NCBI RefSeq assembly: GCF_009831455.1
Contig: NZ_WOWO01000003.1
Span: 372,001 to 436,000, forward strand
Length of the DNA: 64,000 nt
From: Salinirussus salinus
GTDB lineage: Archaea; Halobacteriota; Halobacteria; Halobacteriales; Haloarculaceae
Reading direction: 5' to 3'
In this document: one piece after another, positions 33,235 to 42,019 of the stretch
Layout of the letters: every line of letters begins with the position of its first letter
How positions within the stretch are numbered: position 1 is the stretch's first letter
Notes under the pieces: model-generated
What the model was told of the DNA's origin: nothing
Seen by the model: the letters and a program-made list of their open reading frames with translations, nothing else
Databases searched by the model: none
Position numbers and translations under genes: made by a program

Positions 33235-33960
33235 ATGACGGAGCTGCTGTACCTGCCCGACGCCGACGGCATCACGGAGTTCGAGGCGACAGTCACGGAG
33301 GCGACCGAGGAGTACATCGTTCTCGACGGGACCTACTTCTACCCCGAGGGCGGCGGCCAGCCCGCCGACCGCGGCACGCTCTCCTGGGGCGGCGGCGAGG
33401 CCACCGTGCGCGACGTCCGGAAGAATCACGGCGACGTCCGCCACTACCTCGATACCCTCGAGGGCACGCTCCCCGAGGAGGGCGAGACGGTCGCCGGGGA
33501 AGTCGACGCCGAGCGCCGCGAGACACTCCGGCGGATGCACACCGCCCAGCACGTCGTCTCCCGGGTCGTCCTCGCGGAGTTCGACGCCACCACCGCGGGC
33601 AACCAGATCCACGAGGACCGCTCGCGGATCGACTTCGAGCCCGCCGACTTCGACGACGCCGACCTGGAGACTATCGAGACCGAGACCAACGCCGTCCTCG
33701 ACCGCGACCTGGCGGTCTCGAAGGCCGAGCGCCCTCGCGAGGAAGTGGAGCAAGAGACACCCGAGGGCCGCACCCAGCTGGACCTCATTCCGGACCACGT
33801 CGACCCGCTCCGGGTGGTCGAGATCGAGGAGTTCGACATCTGCCCCTGCGGCGGGACCCACGTCGACCGGCTTGGCGAGGTCGGGCACATCTCGATTCTC
33901 GACCGGACATCCAAGGGCGCCGACGTCGAGCGCATCGAGTTCGAGCTCGTCGACGCCTGA
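33235..33960 (+). CDS. alaX: Alanyl-tRNA editing protein AlaX
   Basis: A 241-residue stand-alone editing domain that hydrolyses Ser- or Gly-mischarged tRNA(Ala). It has the AlaRS-type YPEGGGQPADRG segment (36-47) and the zinc ligands His102 and His106 (MHTAQHV) with a later cysteine/histidine pair in CPCGGTHVD. The size fits the medium AlaX class, which includes the N-terminal beta-barrel (AlaX-M). Its stop overlaps the start of the alpha/beta hydrolase gene by one base (TGATG), so the two are probably co-transcribed. Confidence 0.93.
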   Translation: MTELLYLPDADGITEFEATVTEATEEYIVLDGTYFYPEGGGQPADRGTLSWGGGEATVRDVRKNHGDVRHYLDTLEGTLPEEGETVAGEVDAERRETLRRMHTAQHVVSRVVLAEFDATTAGNQIHEDRSRIDFEPADFDDADLETIETETNAVLDRDLAVSKAERPREEVEQETPEGRTQLDLIPDHVDPLRVVEIEEFDICPCGGTHVDRLGEVGHISILDRTSKGADVERIEFELVDA

Positions 33961-34736
33961 TGCCGACCCGACACGCCATCCCGGTCGCCGACGGTGAACG
34001 GGTGGTGGCCGTCCACCACGCGCCCGACGGTCGTGACGGCTCGCCCGGTGCAGGTGCGGACGGCTCGCCCTGGCTCGTCTTCTGTCACGGCTTTCTCAGC
34101 GACAAATCCGGCAGCTACGAGGGCCGGTGCGAGCGGGCAACTCAGGAGGGGTACCACGCCATCCGTTTCGATTTCCGGGGCTGTGGCGAGGCCGACGGCG
34201 ACTTCGTCGACCAGACGCTCTCGGCCAAGGTGGCGGACCTGCGAGCGGTGCTCGCGCACTTCGACCCCGACTCGGCAGTGCTGTTCGGCTCCAGCTTCGG
34301 CGGGAAGGTGGCCTTCCACACGGCGGCGGAGCTGGCAGTCGACAGCGGCCCCGGTGCGGAGGTCAACGACGTGGCTATCGAGGCCATCGCCACCCGTGCG
34401 CCCGTGACGTACAACCGCACCTTCGCGGAGGCCCGCCGCGAGGTCGAGCGGGAGGGCTCGCTCACCTTCGAGACGGGACAGACCATCGACGGCCGCTTCT
34501 TCGAGGACCTCGCCGACCACCCCTTCGCGGACGCGGTCGCGGCCGTGGACTGCCCGGTTCTGGTAGTCCACGGGACAGAGGACGAGTCGATCGACATCGC
34601 CGATAGCTTCGAGGCCGCGGCAGCGCTGGAGACTGACGTGTTGCTGGAGAAAGTGCAGGGGGAAGGACACCGGTTCTCCGAGGCGGGCGAGCGGCGGCTT
34701 CGGACGCGGTTGTTCGACTGGCTGGCGACGGTGTAG
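33960..34736 (+). CDS. Alpha/beta hydrolase
   Basis: A 258-residue alpha/beta-hydrolase-fold protein, likely an esterase or thioesterase. The oxyanion HG segment (FCHGFLSDKSGS) and the nucleophile elbow LFGSSFGGKVAF with Ser are clear. The acid is likely Asp in VVHGTEDESIDI, and the histidine is in EGHRFSEAGE near the end. The overlap with alaX (TGATG) suggests one transcript, but a shared function is not evident. Confidence 0.87.
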   Translation: MPTRHAIPVADGERVVAVHHAPDGRDGSPGAGADGSPWLVFCHGFLSDKSGSYEGRCERATQEGYHAIRFDFRGCGEADGDFVDQTLSAKVADLRAVLAHFDPDSAVLFGSSFGGKVAFHTAAELAVDSGPGAEVNDVAIEAIATRAPVTYNRTFAEARREVEREGSLTFETGQTIDGRFFEDLADHPFADAVAAVDCPVLVVHGTEDESIDIADSFEAAAALETDVLLEKVQGEGHRFSEAGERRLRTRLFDWLATV

Positions 34737-34782
34737 CGACCCCTCTGTGGTGCGGTCGCCGGCCGCACTCCCGGGGCGCTAC

Positions 34783-34790
34783 GCTTATGC
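34783..34790 (+). promoter_or_regulatory. TATA-like box for the SDR gene
   Basis: GCTTATGC, centred about 27 nt upstream of the ATG at 34814; leaderless spacing. Confidence 0.5.
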
Positions 34791-34813
34791 GGTCCCCACG
34801 AAACGGGTAGGCA

Positions 34814-35581
34814 ATGTCAGTGCTGGACCGGTTCAGGCTCGACGGGGAGACGGCGGTCGTCACGGGTGGCAACCGCGGGATCGGCTACGCCATCGCCGAG
34901 GGGCTGGCGGAGGTCGGCGCGAACGTCGTCGTCGCGAACCGCGACGCGGAGGCCGGCCGGGCGGCGGCCACGGACATCGCCGAGTCGACCGGCGCAGAGA
35001 CCCTCGCCGTCCCGGCCGACGTGACCGACGAGGCAGCCGTCGAGGCCCTGGTCGCCGAGACCGCCGCGGAGTTCGGCGGCGTGGACGTGCTCGTGAACAA
35101 CGCCGGCACCTCCTCCACCGGCCCGGCCGAGGAGATGGCCGTCGAGGAGTTCCGGCGGACACTCGAGGTCAACACCACAGGCGCCTTCCTCTGTTCGAAA
35201 CACGCCGCCCGCGAAATGAAGGAGGGCGACGGCGGCTCCATCATCAACGTCTCATCGATGTCTGCGTTTATGGCGAACTACCCCCAACACCAGGCCGGCT
35301 ACCAGTCCTCGAAGGCTGCCCTCGAAGGCATGAAATACCAGCTCGCCTCCGAGTGGGCCGAGTACGGGATCCGCGTCAACAACATCAACCCCGGCTACGT
35401 CGAGACGGAGATGCTCCCGCCCGAGGAGATGCGCCCGCCGCAGTGGCGCGAGGAGACGCTACTCGACCGTCTCGCCGACCCGGAAGAGATCGCGCCGCTC
35501 GCGGTCTACCTCGCCTCCGAGGCCTCCTCCTACGTGACCGGGACATCGGTGCTCATCGACGGCGGCTACCTCGTCCGGTAG
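34814..35581 (+). CDS. SDR-family NAD(P)-dependent oxidoreductase
   Basis: A 255-residue classical short-chain dehydrogenase. Cofactor motif TGGNRGIGYA (16-25), the NNAG motif near 95-98, and the catalytic Ser-Tyr-Lys set (Ser in NVSSMSAF, then YQSSK with Tyr and Lys) are complete. The conserved NINPGYVETEM (about 193) and C-terminal TSVLIDGGYLVR are typical of 3-oxoacyl-reductase/gluconate-5-dehydrogenase-like SDRs. The substrate is unknown; sugar acids or 3-oxoacyl thioesters are usual. It is independently transcribed according to the TATA box. Confidence 0.93.
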   Translation: MSVLDRFRLDGETAVVTGGNRGIGYAIAEGLAEVGANVVVANRDAEAGRAAATDIAESTGAETLAVPADVTDEAAVEALVAETAAEFGGVDVLVNNAGTSSTGPAEEMAVEEFRRTLEVNTTGAFLCSKHAAREMKEGDGGSIINVSSMSAFMANYPQHQAGYQSSKAALEGMKYQLASEWAEYGIRVNNINPGYVETEMLPPEEMRPPQWREETLLDRLADPEEIAPLAVYLASEASSYVTGTSVLIDGGYLVR

Positions 35582-35622
35582 CGGCGAGCGGCCCGGGGTC
35601 GTCCGTCCGTAGCTGCTCCGTC

Positions 35623-36111
35623 TCAGACCGTCGTCAACAGGTCGTAGAGGTCGGCCTCGGTCGCGTTGCCCTCCCGGACGGCCTCCCGTGGCGCGCGCGG
35701 GGCCGGTGCACTCTCGACGGCCTCGACGGCTTCCCGTGGTGCGTACCCCTGCCGGGCGAGCCAGGCCGCGCCCACCACGCCGGTCCGGCCGAGGCCGGCG
35801 TTGCAGTGGACGGCGACCCGGCCGTTCTCGGCCGCCCGGTCGAGGAAGTCGACCGTCTCCGCGAGCCGGTCGGGGTCGGGGAGGTGGCGGTCCTGGATGG
35901 GGAGGTGTGCGGTCTCGAAGCGGTCGCCGTAGGCGTCGGGCAGCCCCCAGCGCTTGCTCTCGCCCTCCGAGAGCAGGCAGACGACCGTCGAGACGCCGCT
36001 CCCGCGCAACAGTCCCGTCCAGTGCTCCAGGTCGGCGCCGAGGTGACCCGGCCGGCAGGCGCCACAGACCGGCTCGTCCTCCGCGAGCGGCCCGAAGTTC
36101 GCGGCGTTCAC
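35623..36111 (-). CDS. Dual-specificity (cysteine) protein phosphatase
   Basis: A 162-residue cysteine phosphatase of the atypical dual-specificity type. The signature C(x)5R loop is HCNAGLGRTG with Cys103 and Arg109. The general acid is probably Asp74 in LPIQDRHLP. Two further cysteines near the start (Cys16, Cys19) are an unusual addition. Substrates could be phospho-Tyr/Ser proteins or small phosphates. It is convergent with the SDR gene. Confidence 0.88.
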   Translation of the reverse strand: MNAANFGPLAEDEPVCGACRPGHLGADLEHWTGLLRGSGVSTVVCLLSEGESKRWGLPDAYGDRFETAHLPIQDRHLPDPDRLAETVDFLDRAAENGRVAVHCNAGLGRTGVVGAAWLARQGYAPREAVEAVESAPAPRAPREAVREGNATEADLYDLLTTV

Positions 36112-36234
36112 CGTCTCACCACCGGCTGCGTCGCCGGCCAGCCCCTCCGTGCGAGCGTCGTCATGGACGCCCGAACGGTCCCGAGCCTTGAATCCGTTCC
36201 GGCTCTCCCAAGACTGATACGCGGGTGCAAGCTG

Positions 36235-36819
36235 TCACTCCAGTTCCCGCGGGTCGAACGCTGCCGGGTGGATATCGCGCTCCTCGGTGGCCCGCGGGGC
36301 CGGCGTGTCGGTAAACGGCGTCGAGTCGGGGGCGGCGACCGGCGTCTCCCCCGCCTCCGCCGCGGGGACGAAGTCCCAGGAGTGGTAGTGGGTCCATCCC
36401 TCGGGCTCGAGGTCGGTGAGGTCGACGTCGTCGACGACGACGAAGTGCTCGACCGCGTCGGTGTGGTCCGTGTAGACCGACTGGACCAGCCGCAGCCGGT
36501 CCCGGCGGCTGGGGCTGGTCTCCGGCCGGGAGACGTCCTGCCCCGTCACCGGGTCGACGATGGTGCTGTCGACCTCGGGCGTCCGGAGGTCTGCCCGCAT
36601 CTCCTTGGCGGCCTCCACGCCCGGGACGGCGGCCTCCACCCGCAGGCGCTGGTTGCCGGTCGCCCAGACGTCAACGTCCGGACGCTCGTGGGCGAAGTGT
36701 TTCACCCACGACAGCGGGACCACCTCCTTCTCGGGGTGGGGGTTGACCGAGACGGTCCAGTCGCGGTCGAAACAGAGGACCGTTTCGGGGGGTGTGGGTC
36801 GGGACCTGGGTGTGACCAT
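36235..36819 (-). CDS. HAD-like protein of unknown role, 194 aa
   Basis: I see a HAD-like motif I, LCFDRDWTVSV, with Asp18, Asp20 and Thr22 (DxDxT/V), motif II likely WATGNQRLR near 52-60, and a possible motif IV acid pair VVVDDVDLTDLE. The C-terminal 50 residues are Pro/Asp-rich and probably disordered. It may be a small phosphatase, but motif III lysine is not clear. The gene is followed, 24 bp away upstream, by the hydroxyacid dehydrogenase in the same direction, so they may form an operon. Confidence 0.6.
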   Translation of the reverse strand: MVTPRSRPTPPETVLCFDRDWTVSVNPHPEKEVVPLSWVKHFAHERPDVDVWATGNQRLRVEAAVPGVEAAKEMRADLRTPEVDSTIVDPVTGQDVSRPETSPSRRDRLRLVQSVYTDHTDAVEHFVVVDDVDLTDLEPEGWTHYHSWDFVPAAEAGETPVAAPDSTPFTDTPAPRATEERDIHPAAFDPRELE

Positions 36820-36843
36820 GCCCGGGCTGGTCGGCCCGGTCGC

Positions 36844-37854
36844 TTATAGGTCGGGGTTGACGACGGTGTCGGGCCGCTCCCCGGCGAGCACGGCCTTGAT
36901 CTTCTCGGCGCCGGCCCGGGCGGCACGCGGCGGGTAGCCGTCGGTCGCGCTGGCGATGTGAGGCGTGACGTGGACGTCCGGGTGCGACAGCAGGGGTTCG
37001 TCCTCGCCGGGGGGTTCCTCCGCCAGCACGTCCAGCGCAACGCCCGCCAGCAGGTCTTCCGCCATCGCTTCCTGCAGCGCGGCCTGGTCGACGACCTTCC
37101 CGCGGCCCGTGTTGACGAGGTAGTCGCCGGCAAGCGCGTCGAGTTCGGCCGGTCCGACCATCCCCTCGGTCCGCTCGGTGAGTGGGGTATGCAGCGTCAC
37201 CAGCTCCGCCCGCTCGAACAGTTCCTCGCGGCCGACAAAGTCGACGCCCGCCGCCTCCATCTCGGCCTGGGTCACCCGGGGCCACCGGCCGGTCTCCAGG
37301 TCCCCGGTGACGTAGGGGTCGTAGCCGAGCACGTCCGCGCCGAAGGTCTCCGAGACCGCCCGCGCCACCCGCGAGCCGACGAAGCCCAGGCCGACGACCC
37401 CCACGGTGCGCTGGCCGAGCTCCAGCACCGGCTCGCGGGACCACTCGCCCTCGCTCGTTCGCTCCAGCCGGTCGGGCCACCCGCGCAGGAGCGTCACCAT
37501 CATCCCGACGGTGTGCTCGACGACCGCCGGCCCCGGCCCCTCGGGGTTGTGGACGACGACCACCCCGTTGCGTGTGGCGGCCTCCAGGTCGATGTGGTCG
37601 TAGCCTGACCCGTGGACGGCAATAACGTCGAGGTCGTCGGCCGATTCGATGACTGTCTCCGTGACCTCGCCAGCGCGCAGGAAGACGCCCGCTTTGCCGT
37701 CGAGCGCAGCCGACAGTTCGTCGTCCGCGCGGACGTGCAGCGTCCCCGGCGGGAGTTCGAGTTCCGAAATCGTGTAGTCGGGGCCGAGCGCGTCTGCGAA
37801 CGTCTCCACCTCGACGGGGTGAGAGGAACTGGAGACGACGAGTACGTCGGGCAT
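36844..37854 (-). CDS. D-2-hydroxyacid dehydrogenase
   Basis: A 336-residue NAD-dependent D-isomer-specific 2-hydroxyacid dehydrogenase. The NAD motif GLGFVGSRV is followed by the acidic LGYDPYV end of strand 2, which favours NAD over NADP. The catalytic set is Arg in NTGRGKVVD, Glu in LDVLAEEPP and His in VTPHIASAT. Family members act on glyoxylate, hydroxypyruvate, phosphoglycerate or lactate. It sits upstream of the HAD-like gene (24 bp) in the same direction. Confidence 0.9.
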   Translation of the reverse strand: MPDVLVVSSSSHPVEVETFADALGPDYTISELELPPGTLHVRADDELSAALDGKAGVFLRAGEVTETVIESADDLDVIAVHGSGYDHIDLEAATRNGVVVVHNPEGPGPAVVEHTVGMMVTLLRGWPDRLERTSEGEWSREPVLELGQRTVGVVGLGFVGSRVARAVSETFGADVLGYDPYVTGDLETGRWPRVTQAEMEAAGVDFVGREELFERAELVTLHTPLTERTEGMVGPAELDALAGDYLVNTGRGKVVDQAALQEAMAEDLLAGVALDVLAEEPPGEDEPLLSHPDVHVTPHIASATDGYPPRAARAGAEKIKAVLAGERPDTVVNPDL

Positions 37855-37965
37855 GACCCCGGTTCGACCGGGCCGGTGTTAGGTGTGTGGATCGCCACCG
37901 CGGGACTGCCGTCACCGCGGAGCTACCGTGGCTGCGGGGCCGTCGCGGCGACTGCGCGGCGCGGC

Positions 37966-38403
37966 TCAGAGCCGCGTTCGCATGCAGACCGCCGTCGCCG
38001 GACAGAGGTCCTCGAACTGCCTCGTCTCCCGGATGTCCGGAGGCGTATCCGACCGCTCGGTTTCCTCGTACCCGCGGTCCGCGAAGAAGCCCGCCGCGGT
38101 CGTCGTCAGCAGGTACAGCGCCTCCACGCCCTCGGCGCGGGCTATCTCCTCCAGCCCATCGCAGATGGCCGTGCCGATACCTGATTCCCGCTCCGACTCG
38201 CGGACGGCGACCGACCGGAGCAGTCCCGCGTCGCCGTACAGCTCCAGCCCGCCGGTTCCGACGACGCCGCCACCCGCGGCTGCGACGTAGAACTGTGCGG
38301 ACCCGGAGCGCACGTCCGCCGACGGGAGGCCGTTCGCCGCGAGGAGCCGTTCGACGTCGTCGAGCTGGCGCTCGCCGGCCGGTTCCAGCCGGAGGTCGGC
38401 CAT
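37966..38403 (-). CDS. arsN2: GNAT acetyltransferase, ArsN2-type
   Basis: A 145-residue GCN5-related N-acetyltransferase. The acetyl-CoA motif A is LLRSVAVRESERESGIG and the C-terminal half has LYLLTTTAAGFFADRGYEE, then a late LCPATAVCM block; these match the ArsN2 (arsenic-resistance-associated) subgroup. No arsenic genes (arsR, arsB, arsM) lie beside it, so the label marks likeness, not proven arsenic function. It is divergent from the amidohydrolase gene. Confidence 0.8.
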   Translation of the reverse strand: MADLRLEPAGERQLDDVERLLAANGLPSADVRSGSAQFYVAAAGGGVVGTGGLELYGDAGLLRSVAVRESERESGIGTAICDGLEEIARAEGVEALYLLTTTAAGFFADRGYEETERSDTPPDIRETRQFEDLCPATAVCMRTRL

Positions 38404-38496
38404 ACCCTGTGTTTCGGGCGGGCCGACAAAGACGCTGGTGGCGACGCGGCGTGAGCTCCCCGGTGCTCCGACCCCTCACCTGCCGGGCGACCGCCA

Positions 38497-38505
38497 TCTA
38501 TATGG
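38497..38505 (+). promoter_or_regulatory. TATA-like box for the amidohydrolase gene
   Basis: TCTATATGG, centred about 28 nt upstream of the ATG at 38529; leaderless spacing. Confidence 0.5.
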
Positions 38506-38528
38506 CCCGCCGCCTTCCCTGACAGGGC

Positions 38529-39464
38529 ATGTCACACGTCGTCGACGTTCACTCCCACTGGTGGGCGGAGGACTGGATCCCGGAGGCGTACTGGGAGGCG
38601 ATGACCGACATCATCGTCCGCGAGATGGAGAAGGGCGGCCGCGACCCCGACCGCCAGCGGGTCCGCGAGGAGTACATCCCCACCTACTGGGACCCGACCG
38701 GCGAGGAACTCCTGGAGCGGATGGACGAGGCAGGCATCGACCACCAGGTCGTCTTCGGACTCGACTGGGGGATCCCCCTGGGCGACCCGCCGCTTGCCGT
38801 CCGGGAGTACAACCGCAAGGTCGCGGAGTTCACCGGCGACCACGACGAGCTGACGGGCTTTGTCACTGTTGACCCGCGCCGGGAGTTCGCCGTCGAACAC
38901 GTCCGGACGGCGCTGGACGACTGGGGAATGAGCGGCCTGAAACTCCACCCCACGTCGGGGTTTCACCTCCACGACCCCGAGACCTACCGCCTGCTCCAGC
39001 TCTGTGACGAGCGCGACGTGCCCGTCCTGACCGACTCCGGACCGATCGCCGCACCGCTGTACAGCAAGTACTCCCACCCGACACACGTCGACGAAGTCGT
39101 CACGGACTTCCCGGAGCTGGACCTCGTCGTTGCCCACATCTCGCTTGGCTGGTGGCGAGACCTGCTCGCGGTCGCGGACGTGAACGTGAACACCCGGATG
39201 CGCGTGGACATCTCGGGCTGGCAGGGCCGCGCCGAGGAGTACCCGGAGGAGTTCGCCCGGGCGGTCCGCCGCTTTGTCGATGCGCTGGGGGCCGACCGGG
39301 TCCACTGGGGGACCGACGACCCCGCTTTCGACGCCGCCTACCCCAAGGAGGAGTGGCTCGAGGCCACCCGCGCGCTGGCCGACCGCGAGGACGAACACGC
39401 GCTCACGGAGGCCGAACTCGAGCAGGTACTGGGTGGGGGTGCGGCCGGGTTGCTGGGGCTGTGA
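38529..39464 (+). CDS. Amidohydrolase-family TIM-barrel protein (ACMSD-like)
   Basis: A 311-residue amidohydrolase-2-type enzyme. Metal ligands are visible in order: His8 and His10 (DVHSHWW), a later histidine in LKLHPTSGF, another in VVAHISLGWW, and an aspartate in WGTDDPAFD. Relatives include ACMSD and resorcylate decarboxylases as well as hydrolases, so a decarboxylase or a C-C hydrolase are both possible. It starts a plus-strand run that continues with hydroxyacyl-CoA dehydrogenase and thiolase, but each has its own TATA box. Confidence 0.85.
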   Translation: MSHVVDVHSHWWAEDWIPEAYWEAMTDIIVREMEKGGRDPDRQRVREEYIPTYWDPTGEELLERMDEAGIDHQVVFGLDWGIPLGDPPLAVREYNRKVAEFTGDHDELTGFVTVDPRREFAVEHVRTALDDWGMSGLKLHPTSGFHLHDPETYRLLQLCDERDVPVLTDSGPIAAPLYSKYSHPTHVDEVVTDFPELDLVVAHISLGWWRDLLAVADVNVNTRMRVDISGWQGRAEEYPEEFARAVRRFVDALGADRVHWGTDDPAFDAAYPKEEWLEATRALADREDEHALTEAELEQVLGGGAAGLLGL

Positions 39465-39522
39465 CCGTCCGGCGGCCCGGCCGGCGGTGAGTGAGGGTCA
39501 CCCTCGCCACGCCCTCTCACAG

Positions 39523-39531
39523 GTTTTATGC
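39523..39531 (+). promoter_or_regulatory. TATA-like box for the 3-hydroxyacyl-CoA dehydrogenase gene
   Basis: GTTTTATGC is centred about 28 nt upstream of ATG 39555. That decides the start: the in-frame ATG at 39528 lies inside the box. Confidence 0.55.
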
Positions 39532-39554
39532 CGGTGCTCGGAGTCCCGTCGGAC

Positions 39555-40754
39555 ATGGTCGTAGACATCGACGACATCCAGGAGGTCGCAGTCATCGGCA
39601 GCGGACAGATGGGGCGCGGTATCGGCGCGGTCGCCGCGCTGGCCGGCTACGACGTCGCTATCAACGACATCGACGAGTCCCAGCTCGAGGAGGCCCGCGA
39701 GCAGATCCAGTGGTCCTACGAGAAAGCCGCCGAGAACGACCCCGACGTGACCGAGGCCGACACCGAGGCGGCCTTCGACCGGATCTCCTTCACCACCGAC
39801 CAGGAGGAAGCGGTCGCGACCGCCGACTTCGTGACGGAGGCCGCCGTCGAGCAGCAGTCGGTCAAGGAGGACATCTTCGAGACGCTCGACGAGGTCGCTC
39901 CCGAAGAGGCGATCCTCTCGACGAACACCTCCGGGCTGAACATCACCCGGCTCGCGGAGGTCACCGACCGCCCCGACCAGGTCGTGGGCACCCACTGGTT
40001 CAACCCCCCGATGCTGATGGACCTGGTGGAGGTCATCATGACCGAGTACGCCCCCACGGAGGTCGGTGATACCGCCGAGGCGCTCATCGACTCCTTCGGC
40101 AAGACGCCGATCCGCTGCAAGATGGACATCCCCTCCTTTATCGTGAACCGGCTGATGCGCCCCTACGGCGAGGGGGCCGCCTGGATGGTCTACCGCGGCG
40201 AACACTCCATGCGGGAGGTCGACTCCGCGATGAAGTACAAGGAGGGGTTCCCGATGGGGCCCTTCGAGCTCGCGGACTACACCGGCGGCATCCAGATCCG
40301 CGTCGAGGGCGAGGGCGACCATTTGGAAGACGACCGCCCGATGGCATACGACACCGAAGTGTGTCCCATCCTCCACCAGCTCTACGAGAAGGGCCGCTAC
40401 GGCCGGAAGGCCGGCGCCGGCTACTACGACTACAGCGACCAGGACGAGCCCGACATCCCCGTCGACGCCGGCCAGGGCTTCGACACGCTGCTGGTGTGGG
40501 CGCCCATCGTCAACGAGGCCGCGAAGATGGTCGAGAACGACGTCGCCAGCGTCGAGGACATCGACACCGGCGCCCGGCTGGGCGGCAACTGGCCGATGGG
40601 GCCCCTCGAGAAGGCCGACGAGGTCGGGCTGGAGACCGTGCTGGCGAAGCTGACCGAGGTGGCGAGCCGCCACGAGGACACCAACAAACTCGCCGAGACA
40701 CTGCCCTGTGACCTGCTGGTCGAGAAGGCCAAAAACGGCGAGACCTTCTACTGA
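39555..40754 (+). CDS. 3-Hydroxyacyl-CoA dehydrogenase
   Basis: A 399-residue NAD-dependent 3-hydroxyacyl-CoA dehydrogenase, which oxidises the hydroxyl formed by enoyl-CoA hydratase. N-terminal NAD motif GSGQMGRGIG (15-24), acidic NDIDES end of strand 2, and the catalytic His in VGTHWFNPP with the helix Glu following. Two C-terminal 3HCDH domains come after about residue 185 (SFIVNRLMRPYGEGA and a second copy beginning near 300), as in long bacterial/archaeal HBDs. It is followed by the thiolase gene 128 bp downstream, giving a dehydrogenase-thiolase pair of beta-oxidation or butyrate-type metabolism. Confidence 0.93.
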   Translation: MVVDIDDIQEVAVIGSGQMGRGIGAVAALAGYDVAINDIDESQLEEAREQIQWSYEKAAENDPDVTEADTEAAFDRISFTTDQEEAVATADFVTEAAVEQQSVKEDIFETLDEVAPEEAILSTNTSGLNITRLAEVTDRPDQVVGTHWFNPPMLMDLVEVIMTEYAPTEVGDTAEALIDSFGKTPIRCKMDIPSFIVNRLMRPYGEGAAWMVYRGEHSMREVDSAMKYKEGFPMGPFELADYTGGIQIRVEGEGDHLEDDRPMAYDTEVCPILHQLYEKGRYGRKAGAGYYDYSDQDEPDIPVDAGQGFDTLLVWAPIVNEAAKMVENDVASVEDIDTGARLGGNWPMGPLEKADEVGLETVLAKLTEVASRHEDTNKLAETLPCDLLVEKAKNGETFY

Positions 40755-40882
40755 CCCGGCAAGCGGGGGCGGCCCGCTGCTAAAATCAATTCGGATTGAC
40801 ACGTACGCGTCCGGGTAGACGGCAACACTGGCCCCTTTCCGGTGAGTATTGCGTCCACGTCGTGATTGGTCGAGGTGCAACC

Positions 40883-42019
40883 ATGAATACGCCAGTCATC
40901 GTAGAAGCGGTGCGAACGCCGCAAGGAAAGGAGGACGGAGTTTTCGCGGACGTGCGCAGCGAGGACCTGTCGATCCCGCTGGTCGACGAGATGCTCGCCC
41001 GGACGGGGCTCACCGGCGAGGAAGTCGACGACGTCGTCTGGGGCTGTGCCCAGCAGCGCGACGAGCAGTCGACCAACATCGCCCGCCAGATCGCCATGTT
41101 CTCCGAGCTCGGCGAGGAGGTTCCGGGGACGACGGTCGACCGCCAGTGTGCCTCCTCGGCGCAGGCGATCATCCAGGCCGCCGACCAGGTCCGCGCGGGC
41201 ACCCGGCAGGCGATCGTCGCCGGCGGCGTCGAGAACATGAGCCGCGTGAAGATGGGCGGGGGCTCCGGCGAGATGTACCCCGGGCTCGACGAGCGCTACG
41301 GGATGGAGAACCTCCCGATGGGCCAGACCGCCGAGAAGGTCGCCGAGGAGTTCGGTGTCACCCGCGAGGAGCAGGACGAGTACGCCGTCCGCAGCCACCA
41401 GCGCGCCCACGAGGCCACCGAGAGCGGGAAGTTCGCCGAGGAGATCGTCCCGATCGACAACGGCGAGGAGGTCATCGAGAAAGACCAGGGGATCCGGCCC
41501 GACTCCGACATGGAGACGCTTGCGGGGCTGCCGACCGTCTTCCGCGAGGACGGCACGGTCACGCCCGGCAACGCCTCCCAGATCTCCGACGGCGCCGCCG
41601 GCGTCCTGATCACCAGTGAGGCGCTGGCCGAGGAGCACGACCTCGATATCCTGGCGGAGGTGGGCACCCACCACGTCCACGGCGTCGACCCCACCATCAT
41701 GGGGATCGGCCCCGTCCCCGCGACCGAGGGGCTGCTCGAGCGCGCCGGCACCGAGATCGACGACTACGGGCTGGTCGAGCTCAACGAGGCCTTCGCGAGC
41801 CAGGTCATCGCCTCGAAGCGCGAACTCGGGATCGACGACGAGATCCTCAACGTCAACGGCGGCGCCATCTCGATCGGCCACCCGCTGGGCTGTTCGGGCG
41901 CGCGCCTGCCCGTGACGCTCATCCACGAGATGAACCGCGAGGACGTCGACCGCGGGATCGCCACGGAGTGTGTCGGCTTCGGCCAGGGCGCGGCCATCGA
42001 GTTCAAGCTGCCGAACTGA
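40883..42019 (+). CDS. Acetyl-CoA C-acyltransferase (thiolase)
   Basis: A 378-residue degradative/biosynthetic-type thiolase. The acyl-accepting Cys89 lies in VDRQCASSAQAI, the catalytic His in ISIGHPLGCSGAR, and the second Cys in TECVGFGQGAAI. NExFA appears as LNEAFASQ. The start ATG at 40883 has a good ribosome-binding site (GAGGTG about 10 nt upstream) and an AT-rich block at about 40789-40803, so this gene is probably leadered, unlike its neighbours. Its 3' end has been duplicated downstream. It acts after the 3-hydroxyacyl-CoA dehydrogenase. Confidence 0.94.
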   Translation: MNTPVIVEAVRTPQGKEDGVFADVRSEDLSIPLVDEMLARTGLTGEEVDDVVWGCAQQRDEQSTNIARQIAMFSELGEEVPGTTVDRQCASSAQAIIQAADQVRAGTRQAIVAGGVENMSRVKMGGGSGEMYPGLDERYGMENLPMGQTAEKVAEEFGVTREEQDEYAVRSHQRAHEATESGKFAEEIVPIDNGEEVIEKDQGIRPDSDMETLAGLPTVFREDGTVTPGNASQISDGAAGVLITSEALAEEHDLDILAEVGTHHVHGVDPTIMGIGPVPATEGLLERAGTEIDDYGLVELNEAFASQVIASKRELGIDDEILNVNGGAISIGHPLGCSGARLPVTLIHEMNREDVDRGIATECVGFGQGAAIEFKLPN

